Assembly: GCF_002483315.1 (NCBI RefSeq)
Contig: NZ_DLHR01000019.1
Coordinates: 124,001 to 188,000, forward strand
Length of the DNA: 64,000 nt
Direction: 5' to 3'
Source: Flavobacterium sp. UBA7663
Lineage (GTDB): Bacteria; Bacteroidota; Bacteroidia; Flavobacteriales; Flavobacteriaceae
Shown here: piece by piece, positions 7,515 through 15,779 of the stretch
Layout: every line of letters begins with the position of its first letter
How positions within the stretch are numbered: position 1 is the first letter of the stretch
Program-made: the position numbers and the translations under genes
Notes under the pieces: generated by a model
Databases searched by the model: none
Told to the model about the DNA's origin: nothing
The model's input: only the letters and a program-made list of their open reading frames with translations

Positions 7515-8567
7515 ATGTCATCATTTTATAAATTAAGCATTAAAGAAATCATCAAAGAAACTGCTGATGCGGTTTCGATTCTTTTTAATGTTCCAGACGA
7601 ATTAAAATCATATTACTCTTTTGTTGCTGGACAATATGTAAACTTAAAAGTTACGTTGGACGGACAAGAAATTAGAAGAGCGTATTCAATTTGTTCTTCT
7701 CCAAAAAGTGGAGAATTACGCATCGCAGTTAAAGCCATCAAAACTGGATTCTTCTCTAAATTTGCCAATGAAAAATTAGCCGTTGGAAATGTAATCGAAG
7801 TAGGAACGCCTGAAGGAAAATTCACCTTTGAACCTAAAGCAGAACGTCAGAAAAACTACGCAGCTTTTGTAGCTGGTAGCGGAATTACGCCTGTTTACTC
7901 GATTTTAAAATCCGTTTTAGAAGAAGAACCTAATAGTACTTTTGTATTGGTTTACGGTAATAAATCAGAAAAAGACACCATTTTCCACAACCAATTACAC
8001 GATTTGCAATTGCAATACGTTGGGCGTTTGTTTGTACAATATGTATACAGTCAATCTACTGCTGATAATGCTTTGTTTGGCAGAATTGACAAATCGGCTG
8101 TAAATTTTGTGTTGAAAAACAAACATGCCGAAATGGAATTCTCAAAATTCTATTTGTGCGGACCAGAAGAAATGATCAATTTGGTTTCAGATACTTTAAA
8201 GGAAAACAACATTTCAGATGCTGACATTAAATTCGAATTGTTCTCAACATCTTCAAACGAAAATGAATCTGTTGGTGGTGCTGAAGGCCACACTAAAATT
8301 TCAATTTTAGTAGACGACGAAGAAACAACTTTCGAAATGAGTCAAAAACAAACCTTATTAGAAGCAGCTTTAAAACAAGGTTTAGATGTACCGTATTCTT
8401 GTCAAGGTGGAATTTGCAGTAGTTGTATTTGTAAAATTACCGAAGGTGCTGCCGATATGAAGAAAAATCAAATTTTAACCGATTCAGAAATTGCTGAAGG
8501 ATTAACATTAGCGTGTCAAGCATATCCAACAACATCAACAATTAAGATTGATTTTGATGATGTTTAA
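7515..8567 (+). CDS. Ferredoxin-NADP reductase-like FAD/2Fe-2S oxidoreductase (PaaE-like)
   Basis: This 350-residue flavoprotein passes electrons between NAD(P)H, FAD and a plant-type 2Fe-2S centre. An FAD-binding RAYSICSSP lies at residues about 55-63 and a nucleotide-binding AGSGITPVYSILKS near 120. The C-terminal ferredoxin domain has cysteines at 296, 301, 304 and 334 (CX4CX2CX29C). The order FAD, NAD, 2Fe-2S matches PaaE, but no paaABCD oxygenase genes are near, so a link to phenylacetate is not supported. It is flanked by terminators and so is monocistronic. Confidence 0.88.
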   Translation: MSSFYKLSIKEIIKETADAVSILFNVPDELKSYYSFVAGQYVNLKVTLDGQEIRRAYSICSSPKSGELRIAVKAIKTGFFSKFANEKLAVGNVIEVGTPEGKFTFEPKAERQKNYAAFVAGSGITPVYSILKSVLEEEPNSTFVLVYGNKSEKDTIFHNQLHDLQLQYVGRLFVQYVYSQSTADNALFGRIDKSAVNFVLKNKHAEMEFSKFYLCGPEEMINLVSDTLKENNISDADIKFELFSTSSNENESVGGAEGHTKISILVDDEETTFEMSQKQTLLEAALKQGLDVPYSCQGGICSSCICKITEGAADMKKNQILTDSEIAEGLTLACQAYPTTSTIKIDFDDV

Positions 8568-8592
8568 TCTTTAAGATTCCAATTAAAAATAC

Positions 8593-8626
8593 AAATTCCA
8601 ATTTTATCTAGGTAAGATTGGAATTT
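8593..8626. terminator. Bidirectional terminator-like hairpin
   Basis: AAATTCCAAT (8593-8602) pairs with ATTGGAATTT (8617-8626) around a 14-nt loop, with a T-rich run on the plus side and an A-rich run on the other. It overlaps the 3' end of the convergent GT9 gene. Confidence 0.65.
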
Positions 8627-9645
8627 ATTTTTTCAATAACTTGAATTGGCAAAATAGTTCGCATCACATCTGAATAACCTTCCACTTTTTTATTTCCATA
8701 AATGGAAGTTGGCAATAACGGATATTGAGCTCTGTCCGAAGTCAAACAAAAATCATCGGGTTGATTGAAGGGTTTGAAACCTGCATAAGGATGCGTTGCG
8801 CCCCAAACCGTAATGACTTTCACGCCCAACATTGCAGCAATATGAGCATTTCCTGAATCCATGGAAAGCATGATGTCTAAATTAGAAATCACTTCTAATT
8901 CTTGTTTGAATTTTAATTTTCCGGCTAAAACGATTACATTTTCGTGCTGATTTTGTAATTGATTTAGCAATTGAATTTCTTTCTCGCCGCCTCCAAATAA
9001 GAAGATTTTATTATTTTTATTTTCAGCTAATCCATCAATTACTTGTTGCATTAAATCGATTGGATAGACTTTGCTTTCATATTGTGCAAAAGGTGCTATT
9101 CCAATCCAATTTTGATTTTTTGTTTCTGTAGCAGAAAGGATTTCTTCTGATAAAATTGCTTTTTCTGGAAACTTTGGTTGTGATAAATCAATTGAAAACC
9201 CAAGTTGTTTAAAAGTATCTACATGTCTTTCGACCATTGGTTTTACTTGAGAAAAAACTTTGTTAGTTAAACTAGTCAAGGCTTTCTTTTCGGCTCTTCC
9301 TTTATCCGTTGCAGCTACTTTTTTTCCGCTTAAAGCGAATAAGGTTCGCACTACTTTAGAACGAAGTACATTATGTAAATCGGCAACCACATCAATGTTT
9401 AATTTTCGTAAATCGGAAAATAATCGAAGTAAACCTAAGAACCCTTTATGACGTTCTTTCAAATCCACTCCAAAGAAATTCACATTCGGAATTCCATCAA
9501 AAAAAGGTTGAAAAAAAGGACGCGAAACTACCGTAATTTTTACTTCTGGATATTGCAAAACTAAGGCTCTCAACACAGGAACTGTCATTGCGACATCGCC
9601 CATGGCTGAGAGCCTTATTACCAATATGTGTTTTGGTTTAGACAT
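8608..9645 (-). CDS. Glycosyltransferase family 9 (heptosyltransferase-like)
   Basis: This 345-residue GT-B enzyme resembles ADP-heptose:LPS heptosyltransferases (WaaC/WaaF/RfaF). It opens with ILVIRLSAMGDVAMTVPVLRAL, typical of GT9, and has a C-terminal sugar-nucleotide region with SMDSGNAHIAAMLGVKVITVWGATHP; the D-SG-HIAA pattern is diagnostic. The ATG at 9645 follows an in-frame TTG at 9648, and the ATG is preferred. It starts 10 bp after the DUF4254 gene, so the two are probably one operon. The acceptor is probably lipid A core sugar, by family inference. Confidence 0.88.
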   Translation of the reverse strand: MSKPKHILVIRLSAMGDVAMTVPVLRALVLQYPEVKITVVSRPFFQPFFDGIPNVNFFGVDLKERHKGFLGLLRLFSDLRKLNIDVVADLHNVLRSKVVRTLFALSGKKVAATDKGRAEKKALTSLTNKVFSQVKPMVERHVDTFKQLGFSIDLSQPKFPEKAILSEEILSATETKNQNWIGIAPFAQYESKVYPIDLMQQVIDGLAENKNNKIFLFGGGEKEIQLLNQLQNQHENVIVLAGKLKFKQELEVISNLDIMLSMDSGNAHIAAMLGVKVITVWGATHPYAGFKPFNQPDDFCLTSDRAQYPLLPTSIYGNKKVEGYSDVMRTILPIQVIEKINSNLT

Positions 9646-9655
9646 CAAATGATGA

Positions 9656-10261
9656 CTATTTTTTATTTTGATACAACACCGGATTTAACTCCTCATCGTT
9701 GTACATTTTCATTTGTTTGTACACTTTCATGTATTTGTCACCCGCTTCAATATCTTCAATTAATTGACTGATTGAAGTAAACATATCGTTTTTTTGGTCT
9801 AACAAAACATTTAGTTTTTCTTGACATTTTGCTCTGTGCTCTGGCGTTGCTTCAGCACGAGTTGCCTCTTCATTCATGTGGTAAATTTTCAAAGCTAAAA
9901 TCGACAAACGGTCAATTGCCCAAGCTGGACTTTCCGTATTGATTTTTGCATTTGGTTTTACTTGAACATCTTTATATTTATCTAAGAAATAGCTATCGAT
10001 GTATTCCACCATATCCGTACGAACTTGATTCGAAGCATCAATTTTACGTTTTAAATCTAAAGCTGCAACTGGATCAATATTTGGATCACGAACGATATCT
10101 TCGTAATGCCATTGTACCGTGTCTACCCAATTTTTTGCAAATAACAAATATTCAATAGTTCCTTTTTCGAAAGGATTTACAACTGGTTGATACACATCGT
10201 CAACAATGTGATATGTTTTGATACTTTGTTCAAAAATGGGAAATGCAAATTCAGCAAACAT
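9656..10261 (-). CDS. DUF4254 family protein
   Basis: This 201-residue soluble, mostly helical protein resembles the DUF4254 family, common in Bacteroidota next to GT9 genes. It starts MFAEFAFPIFEQSIKTYH and has a conserved-looking NWVDTVQWHYEDIVRDPNIDP. The ATG at 10261 is chosen over an upstream in-frame ATG because a -7 element (TATTTTTG, minus strand 10291-10284) lies 22 nt upstream of it. Close coupling with the glycosyltransferase suggests a role in envelope sugar metabolism, but no function is known to me. Confidence 0.82.
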   Translation of the reverse strand: MFAEFAFPIFEQSIKTYHIVDDVYQPVVNPFEKGTIEYLLFAKNWVDTVQWHYEDIVRDPNIDPVAALDLKRKIDASNQVRTDMVEYIDSYFLDKYKDVQVKPNAKINTESPAWAIDRLSILALKIYHMNEEATRAEATPEHRAKCQEKLNVLLDQKNDMFTSISQLIEDIEAGDKYMKVYKQMKMYNDEELNPVLYQNKK

Positions 10262-10283
10262 AATTATAGCTTTAAAATTGATA

Positions 10284-10291
10284 CAAAAATA
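10284..10291 (-). promoter_or_regulatory. -7 element of the DUF4254-GT9 operon
   Basis: The minus strand reads TATTTTTG, 22 nt before the start at 10261. No TTG is clear at the -33 position. Confidence 0.45.
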
Positions 10292-10334
10292 GCGATTTTT
10301 TGTACTTTTATCCTGAAAATAAAAAATAAATCCA

Positions 10335-10988
10335 ATGCACATTCATTATATCTCAGAGCAAAACAGTATTCTTAATCATTTCTTGGCGCAAATTCGCGAT
10401 GTAAACATCCAAAAAGACAGCATGCGTTTTAGAAAAAATATTGAGCGTATTGGAGAAATAATGGCATATGAATTAAGCAAAACGCTTGATTACAAAGAAA
10501 TTGATGTGCAAACACCATTAGGAATTAAACACACTACAACCATAGCAGAACCAGTGGTTTTGTGTTCGATTTTACGTGCTGGTTTAGCTTTACATCAAGG
10601 CTTTATGAGCTTTTTTGATAATGCAGAAAACGGATTTGTTTCGGCTTATCGTCATCATTATGACAACGATGATAAGTTTGAAATTTTAGTAGAATACCAA
10701 GCAGCTCCGTCATTCGAAGGAAAAAATTTGATTTTAATTGATCCGATGTTAGCCACTGGACAATCATTAGTAGCGGTTTTACATAAATTACATTTGGAAC
10801 ACCAACCTAAAGAAATTCATATCGCCGTAGTGATTGCAACACCAGAAGGTATTCAATATTTAGAAGAAAATGTTCCTTCAACTTGTCATTTGTGGGTGGC
10901 TGCTTTAGATGAAAAACTGAACGAACACAATTATATTGTTCCTGGTTTAGGAGATGCCGGAGATTTGGCTTACGGAATTAAATTATAA
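10335..10988 (+). CDS. upp: Uracil phosphoribosyltransferase
   Basis: This 217-residue enzyme salvages uracil to UMP with PRPP. The PRPP-binding loop LIDPMLATGQS lies near residues 133-143, and the uracil-binding C-terminus ends VPGLGDAGDLAYGIKL, with the GDAGDR-type pattern. SILRAGLALHQG is the conserved N-terminal region. Length is typical. It is divergent from DUF4254 and converges on the membrane protein gene, with a 6-bp overlap of the 3' ends. Confidence 0.96.
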   Translation: MHIHYISEQNSILNHFLAQIRDVNIQKDSMRFRKNIERIGEIMAYELSKTLDYKEIDVQTPLGIKHTTTIAEPVVLCSILRAGLALHQGFMSFFDNAENGFVSAYRHHYDNDDKFEILVEYQAAPSFEGKNLILIDPMLATGQSLVAVLHKLHLEHQPKEIHIAVVIATPEGIQYLEENVPSTCHLWVAALDEKLNEHNYIVPGLGDAGDLAYGIKL

Positions 10989-11912
10989 TTGCATTATAAA
11001 AAAGAAAACACCAAAAGCCAATAAAGAATACACAACGATTTCTTTTACCCAATTATTTTCAATTTTTTCGATAAAATTAGCGCCAATGATTGCCAACGGT
11101 GCAAAACAGAAAGCTAAACTTCCATTATTCTTATTTGCCGAAAGCACATAAATTCCTACTCCTAAAATGAAGGAAAACAAAATGGTTTTGTGCGAAGATT
11201 GCATGTTTAATGCTTTATTTGGTACATCAAAAACATGTAAAACAAACGCAAATAAACTTAATGATGTAAAAACCGCCAAAGCAATTCGTTGGTAAATATT
11301 TTCAAAGTAATAAAAATCAAAACTGATATACGTTTTATCTAACAAAGTACTCATCAAAGTATTATCTAGAATACTATTGGCAAGGAAAAACAAAATAGTT
11401 ACAGCAAACAAAGCAATAAAGGGAATAATCCAGTTTCTGTAATCTTTAGATACGTGTAGGATTATAGCAATGAACACCAAAATAATATAAAAAATACTCC
11501 AAAAGTGAAATAAGGCCGCAAGAAAAATCCAAAACGAAGCGTCAAAAATTTTCTCTTTTGTTTGTAGTAAGGATTTCAAGGAAATTAACCTTCTTAAAGC
11601 TAAAAGCAACAGAAAATTAGAAATAATAATGTTCTTATTCTGAAAAATCGAAGAAAAGAATAATAGGAAAACAAAAAACAAAAACAACGCATAATTGTTT
11701 CCTTTGGTCAATCCGTTTTTAAGTGTAATGAAATTTAGAATGAATAAAGACGCGAAAAGTAAAACATACAAACCAAACTCTTCAGCATAGTAAATCCAAT
11801 TAGCATTGGGTTTTGCTAACGCAATTATCTTCACAGAAAAGAAAAAAAGCGATAGAATTCCTATTACTAAATAATTAAATGGTCTTGTTTTACTAAAAAC
11901 GCTTGCTAACAT
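10983..11912 (-). CDS. Multi-pass membrane protein, DUF6427-like
   Basis: This 309-residue protein is mostly hydrophobic, with about 8-10 predicted helices. From memory it matches the flavobacterial DUF6427 family that sits beside upp and DUF6341 genes. It begins MLASVFSKTRPFNYLVIG. Its stop overlaps the end of upp on the other strand. No catalytic motif is visible. Gene order conservation suggests a link with the neighbours, but no function is established to my knowledge. Confidence 0.8.
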   Translation of the reverse strand: MLASVFSKTRPFNYLVIGILSLFFFSVKIIALAKPNANWIYYAEEFGLYVLLFASLFILNFITLKNGLTKGNNYALFLFFVFLLFFSSIFQNKNIIISNFLLLLALRRLISLKSLLQTKEKIFDASFWIFLAALFHFWSIFYIILVFIAIILHVSKDYRNWIIPFIALFAVTILFFLANSILDNTLMSTLLDKTYISFDFYYFENIYQRIALAVFTSLSLFAFVLHVFDVPNKALNMQSSHKTILFSFILGVGIYVLSANKNNGSLAFCFAPLAIIGANFIEKIENNWVKEIVVYSLLAFGVFFFIMQL

Positions 11913-11932
11913 GCGAATATTTTATATTTTTG
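11903..11932 (+). promoter_or_regulatory. Promoter of the DUF6341-like gene
   Basis: TTG (11903-11905), 19-nt spacer, TATTTTTG (11925-11932): near-perfect consensus, 26 nt before the start. Its -33 part overlaps the first codons of the divergent membrane protein. Confidence 0.75.
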
Positions 11933-11958
11933 TGGTGTAAATATAATACTTTATCAAA

Positions 11959-12189
11959 ATGAAATCATTTTTTGAAGGAATACAATCACTTTTCGTAGAT
12001 TTTTTATTCTTACCAATGGATTGGTTAAGAGAACTAGAATTAACTAATTGGTGGACTGCAAATATCTTAAACTGGATTTTTATTATAATCTGTTGTGGAG
12101 CTATGACTTATTGGATTAAGCAATTGAACATCTTCAAAGCAAATAATGAAGATGAGCAAGATACTACTGCACACTCATTTTTAAAATAA
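11959..12189 (+). CDS. Small membrane protein, DUF6341-like
   Basis: This 76-residue protein has a conserved-looking N-terminus (MKSFFEGIQSLFVDFLF), one transmembrane helix at about 35-52 (WIFIIICCGAMTYWI) and the C-terminus TTAHSFLK. I recall it as the flavobacterial DUF6341 family, which older annotations sometimes misname as uracil phosphoribosyltransferase because of its position near upp. It is clearly not that enzyme. The good promoter and A-rich leader support a real gene. Confidence 0.8.
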   Translation: MKSFFEGIQSLFVDFLFLPMDWLRELELTNWWTANILNWIFIIICCGAMTYWIKQLNIFKANNEDEQDTTAHSFLK

Positions 12190-12195
12190 TCTTAA

Positions 12196-12230
12196 GATAT
12201 TAGCAAGGATTATAAATCCTTACCAATATC
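12196..12230. terminator. Long hairpin at the 3' ends of the small membrane gene and purD
   Basis: GATATT / AATATC and AAGGATT / AATCCTT form a two-part stem with a 3-nt loop. There is no T-run, so a simple terminator is less certain. It overlaps the last codons of purD. Confidence 0.4.
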
Positions 12231-13481
12231 CGTTCTAAAATACATCTTATCAAATTGTAGTTTTGCTATACTTTGATAAGATTTTTTTATGGCTTCCTGA
12301 AAGTCATTTCCGTACGAAGTTACCGCAATTACGCGACCTCCATTAGTTACAACTTTTCCGTTTTCTAATTTTGTTCCCGCATGAAATGGAATAGAATCGG
12401 TGATGTTTTCCAATCCGAAAATCTCCTTCCCTTTTTCATAATCTTCTGGATATCCGCCAGAAACTACCATGATAGTTGTAGCTGCTCTTTCATCAATTTC
12501 CAAGGTGATTTTCTCTAATTCTTGATTTCCAATCGCTTCAAAAATTTCTACTAAATCACTTTTTAATCTTGGCATCACTACTTCCGTTTCTGGATCACCC
12601 ATACGAACATTATATTCAATAACCATTGGTTCACCATTTACGTTGATTAAGCCGATGAAAACAAAACCCTTGTATTCGATTCCGTCTTTTTGTAAACCTG
12701 CGATCGTTGGTTTTACAATTCGAGTTTCAATTTTTTCTAATAAAACTGCATCAGCAAATGGAACTGGAGATACTGCTCCCATTCCGCCTGTGTTTAATCC
12801 AGTATCGCCTTCTCCGATTCGTTTGTAATCTTTTGCTGTTGGTAGTACTTTATATGATTTTCCGTCGGTTAAAACGAAACAACTTAATTCAATTCCGTCT
12901 AAAAATTCTTCGATAACTACTTTTGAACTTGCTTGTCCAAATTTAGCACCAACTAACATATTTCTTAATTCAGTCTTCGCTTCTTCTAAATCAGATAAGA
13001 TTAAAACACCTTTTCCGGCAGCTAATCCGTCTGCTTTTAAAACGTAAGGTGCTTCTAAAGTCTCTAAAAATTGGCAACCTTGCTCTACAGTTTCTTTGGT
13101 GAAACTTTCGTAACGAGCGGTTGGAATGTTGTGTTTTACTAAAAATTCTTTGGCAAATTCTTTACTTCCTTCTAATTGTGCACCCACTTTTGATGGACCA
13201 ATTACTGGAATATGATTGATTTGAGCATCATTTTTAAAGAAATCGTAAATTCCTAAAACCAATGGATCTTCTGGACCAACAACCACCATAGCTACTTTTT
13301 CTTGTAAAACAAAAGCTTTAACGGCATCAAAATTATTTGGATTTAAATCCACATTTTTTGCAATCGATGCTGTTCCTGCATTTCCAGGGGCAACAAAAAG
13401 AGAAGTACATTTTGAAGATTGAAGCATTTTCCAAGCCAGTGCGTGTTCGCGACCGCCAGAACCAAGTAGTAAAATAGTCAT
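12210..13481 (-). CDS. purD: Phosphoribosylamine-glycine ligase
   Basis: PurD makes glycinamide ribonucleotide in step 2 of purine synthesis. The 423-residue protein has the N-terminal LLLGSGGREHALAWK, an ATP-grasp core with LKADGLAAGKGV, and the C-terminal EYNVRMGDPETEVVMPRL, all diagnostic. The ATG at 13481 is preferred over one at 13508, because the promoter TACTTTTG (minus strand 13513-13506) overlaps the earlier one. The other pur genes are not in the window. Confidence 0.96.
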   Translation of the reverse strand: MTILLLGSGGREHALAWKMLQSSKCTSLFVAPGNAGTASIAKNVDLNPNNFDAVKAFVLQEKVAMVVVGPEDPLVLGIYDFFKNDAQINHIPVIGPSKVGAQLEGSKEFAKEFLVKHNIPTARYESFTKETVEQGCQFLETLEAPYVLKADGLAAGKGVLILSDLEEAKTELRNMLVGAKFGQASSKVVIEEFLDGIELSCFVLTDGKSYKVLPTAKDYKRIGEGDTGLNTGGMGAVSPVPFADAVLLEKIETRIVKPTIAGLQKDGIEYKGFVFIGLINVNGEPMVIEYNVRMGDPETEVVMPRLKSDLVEIFEAIGNQELEKITLEIDERAATTIMVVSGGYPEDYEKGKEIFGLENITDSIPFHAGTKLENGKVVTNGGRVIAVTSYGNDFQEAIKKSYQSIAKLQFDKMYFRTDIGKDL

Positions 13482-13505
13482 TTTGTATGTTGTTATGTTG
13501 TGAGG

Positions 13506-13513
13506 CAAAAGTA
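13506..13513 (-). promoter_or_regulatory. -7 element of purD
   Basis: The minus strand reads TACTTTTG, 24 nt upstream of the start at 13481. This supports that start. Confidence 0.5.
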
Positions 13514-13522
13514 CTATTTCTT

Positions 13523-13554
13523 AAGAAGAAAGAAAAAAGAAAAAAGAAGAAAGA
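13523..13554. repeat. Homopurine tract between purD and the adenylate-forming enzyme gene
   Basis: About 32 consecutive purines (A and G only) on the plus strand. Such a mirror-like purine run can form unusual structures or slip. It lies in the divergent promoter region. Confidence 0.6.
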
Positions 13555-13593
13555 TTATTTTCAGATTTATTACTTTTGGATAAATTCTAACGA

Positions 13594-14904
13594 ATGCTCA
13601 ACTTGTTTCATCTTTCTTTAAAATTAAGCGGTTTTCCTATTGTGAAAGCTCAGGCTGATTTTGAGAAAATTCTACAAATTTCAGAAACAGATTATCCTGA
13701 TTATCTCGAAAACAAAAAGCGAGAAATTGTGGAATTTCATTTGAAAAACAATGCTTTTTATCAAGATTTAGTTGGGAAAGACAGCTTTGAAAATTGGAAT
13801 GATTTACCCGTTCTGACCAAAAAAAATTTACAAAAGCCTTTAAAAGACAGACTTTCAAAAGGCTATTCCGAGAAAACTGTTTTTGTGAATAAAACTTCGG
13901 GTTCTAGCGGTGATCCGTTTGTGTTTGCTAAGGATAAAGAAGCGCATGCGATTACTTGGGCTTCGATTATTTATCGATTTAGTTGGTATGGCGTTGATTT
14001 CAATTCGTCGTATCAAGCGCGATTTTATGGGATTCCGTTGGATTTTATTGGGTACAGAAAAGAACGTTTAAAGGATTTTTTAAGTAAAAGATATCGTTTC
14101 CCAATTTTTGATCTATCGGATAAAATATTAGATGGCGTTTTGGAACATTTTAAAACCAAAAAATTTGATTACATCAATGGTTATACAAGTTCGATTGTGC
14201 TTTTTGGAAAATATTTACAAGCGAGAAATATTGTTCTAACCGATGTTTGTCCAACGTTGAAAGTTTGCATGGTGACTTCGGAAATGTTGTTTGAAGAAGA
14301 TAAAATTTTATTGGAAAAGCATTTAGGAATTCCGGTTGTGAATGAATATGGTGCTTCGGAATTGGATTTAATTGCGTTTCAGAATCCGAATGACGAATGG
14401 CAAGTGAATGCAGAAACCTTGTTTGTGGAAATTTTAGACGAAAACAATCAACCTGTTCCTTTCGGAAAAGAAGGGAAGGTGGTGATTACTTCTTTGTATA
14501 ATAAAGCGCATCCGTTTATTCGATATGAAATTGGCGATGTTGGAATTTTGGACGAAAAAAGCACGTTAAAAAAACCAATTCTGAAAAAATTAATTGGACG
14601 AACCAGTGATGTGGCACTTTTACCAAGTGGAAAAAAATCGCCTGGATTAACGTTTTACTACGTAACCAAAAGTATTATTGAAGACGACGGAAACGTGAAA
14701 GAATTTATCGTTCGTCAGACTAAATTGGATAGTTTCGAAATTGATTATGTGAGTTCGGTGGAATTAACTTTGGAACAAATTCTAGAAATTGAAAAAGCGA
14801 TTGCGAAATATTTAGAACCTGGATTGCACTTTACATACAATCGAAAAGAGGTTTTGGAACGTACAAAAAGAGGGAAATTGAAGCAATTTCAATCGATGCT
14901 TTGA
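13594..14904 (+). CDS. Adenylate-forming enzyme, phenylacetate-CoA ligase/CapK-like
   Basis: This 436-residue protein of the AMP-binding superfamily has the P-loop NKTSGSSGDPFVF (about residues 99-111), a middle motif NEYGASELD and the hinge region YEIGDVG, so the catalytic parts look intact. CapK-like members often sit in polysaccharide clusters, and this one borders the locus that follows. The substrate is unknown. It is transcribed away from purD and is probably monocistronic. Confidence 0.82.
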   Translation: MLNLFHLSLKLSGFPIVKAQADFEKILQISETDYPDYLENKKREIVEFHLKNNAFYQDLVGKDSFENWNDLPVLTKKNLQKPLKDRLSKGYSEKTVFVNKTSGSSGDPFVFAKDKEAHAITWASIIYRFSWYGVDFNSSYQARFYGIPLDFIGYRKERLKDFLSKRYRFPIFDLSDKILDGVLEHFKTKKFDYINGYTSSIVLFGKYLQARNIVLTDVCPTLKVCMVTSEMLFEEDKILLEKHLGIPVVNEYGASELDLIAFQNPNDEWQVNAETLFVEILDENNQPVPFGKEGKVVITSLYNKAHPFIRYEIGDVGILDEKSTLKKPILKKLIGRTSDVALLPSGKKSPGLTFYYVTKSIIEDDGNVKEFIVRQTKLDSFEIDYVSSVELTLEQILEIEKAIAKYLEPGLHFTYNRKEVLERTKRGKLKQFQSML

Positions 14905-14989
14905 TTTATAAACACAAATTATCACAGATTATTCTTTAAGTAATATTCTTCAAAGCGAAGCTTCTTTAATTAACTTTATTAGATTTTGT

Positions 14990-15020
14990 GAACTTTGCGA
15001 AAGACTTTAAAACTTTGCGT
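14990..15020. repeat. CTTTGCG-type iterated words
   Basis: Two AACTTTGCG/AAACTTTGCG words sit in the 122-bp spacer, related to those at 2751-2790. The rest of the spacer is plain AT-rich sequence. Confidence 0.4.
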
Positions 15021-15026
15021 TAAAAT

Positions 15027-15779
15027 CTAATTTCTATACTTCATAAAACCGCGATACATCCAATGTAACATATAATATGCCGATTGAAAAACATTTAGCT
15101 TTTCAACTTCTCTATAAAATTGCCATTGGTATTTAATTAAGTCCGATTTTTTTCTAGAAAGTGAATTTTCTCTAATTCTGTAAATCGCTTGAGTTTCTTG
15201 AATTCCGTATGCGAATGGAATGACTTTTAAATAGTTCAACCACAATCCCATATCTTGGCGTTTTCGAATGAGTGGCATGTACTTTTTACCTAATTTTTTA
15301 ATATCAAGAAAAGCCGTCAAACAACTTATTGAATTTGATTTTAAAATGTCGGTATAAGAAACTTTCTGAGGAACAATAAAATCAGAATACACAAATTCTA
15401 ATTGTTCATTAGCTCTTCTGTAAGACGAAAAAACGAATGGAATTCCAGTTTCCTGAATAGTTTTGATGTTGTTTTCGATGAACGTTGAGAACCAAATATC
15501 ATCGGCATCAATGAACGTCATGTAATCTCCAGACGCTTTTTCAATTGCGGTATTTCGGGCAACTGCTGGTCCAGAATTTTGACTTAATTTATGAAATTGA
15601 ATGCGTTTGTCATTTTGGATTATGGATAAAACAACACTTTCGGTTTCATCAGAAGAACCATCATCTACAATAATCATTTCCCAATTTTGATAAGTTTGAT
15701 TTTGTACTGATTGAATGGTTTCCGCAATAAATTTTGCCGAATTATAGGAAGGAGTAATTATGGAAACTAAAGGGTTCAT
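15027..15779 (-). CDS. Glycosyltransferase family 2
   Basis: This 250-residue GT-A enzyme begins PLVSIITPSYNSAKFIAETIQSVQNQ and has the nucleotide-sugar motifs VDDGSSDE and FIDADD (the DXD). Its start overlaps the stop of the preceding gene in TAATG, so translation is coupled to the sugar-phosphate transferase. It probably adds a residue early in the glycan repeat. The sugar cannot be read from the sequence. It is the last gene of the minus-strand run and ends near the CTTTGCG repeats. Confidence 0.9.
   Translation of the reverse strand: MNPLVSIITPSYNSAKFIAETIQSVQNQTYQNWEMIIVDDGSSDETESVVLSIIQNDKRIQFHKLSQNSGPAVARNTAIEKASGDYMTFIDADDIWFSTFIENNIKTIQETGIPFVFSSYRRANEQLEFVYSDFIVPQKVSYTDILKSNSISCLTAFLDIKKLGKKYMPLIRKRQDMGLWLNYLKVIPFAYGIQETQAIYRIRENSLSRKKSDLIKYQWQFYREVEKLNVFQSAYYMLHWMYRGFMKYRN

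Noticed and set aside
7515..8567. Phenylacetate degradation enzyme PaaE
   Set aside because: The domain order matches, but no other paa genes lie in the window; a general reductase is the safer name.
11959..12189. Uracil phosphoribosyltransferase fragment
   Set aside because: The sequence is a one-helix membrane protein with no PRPP motif; the real upp is at 10335.
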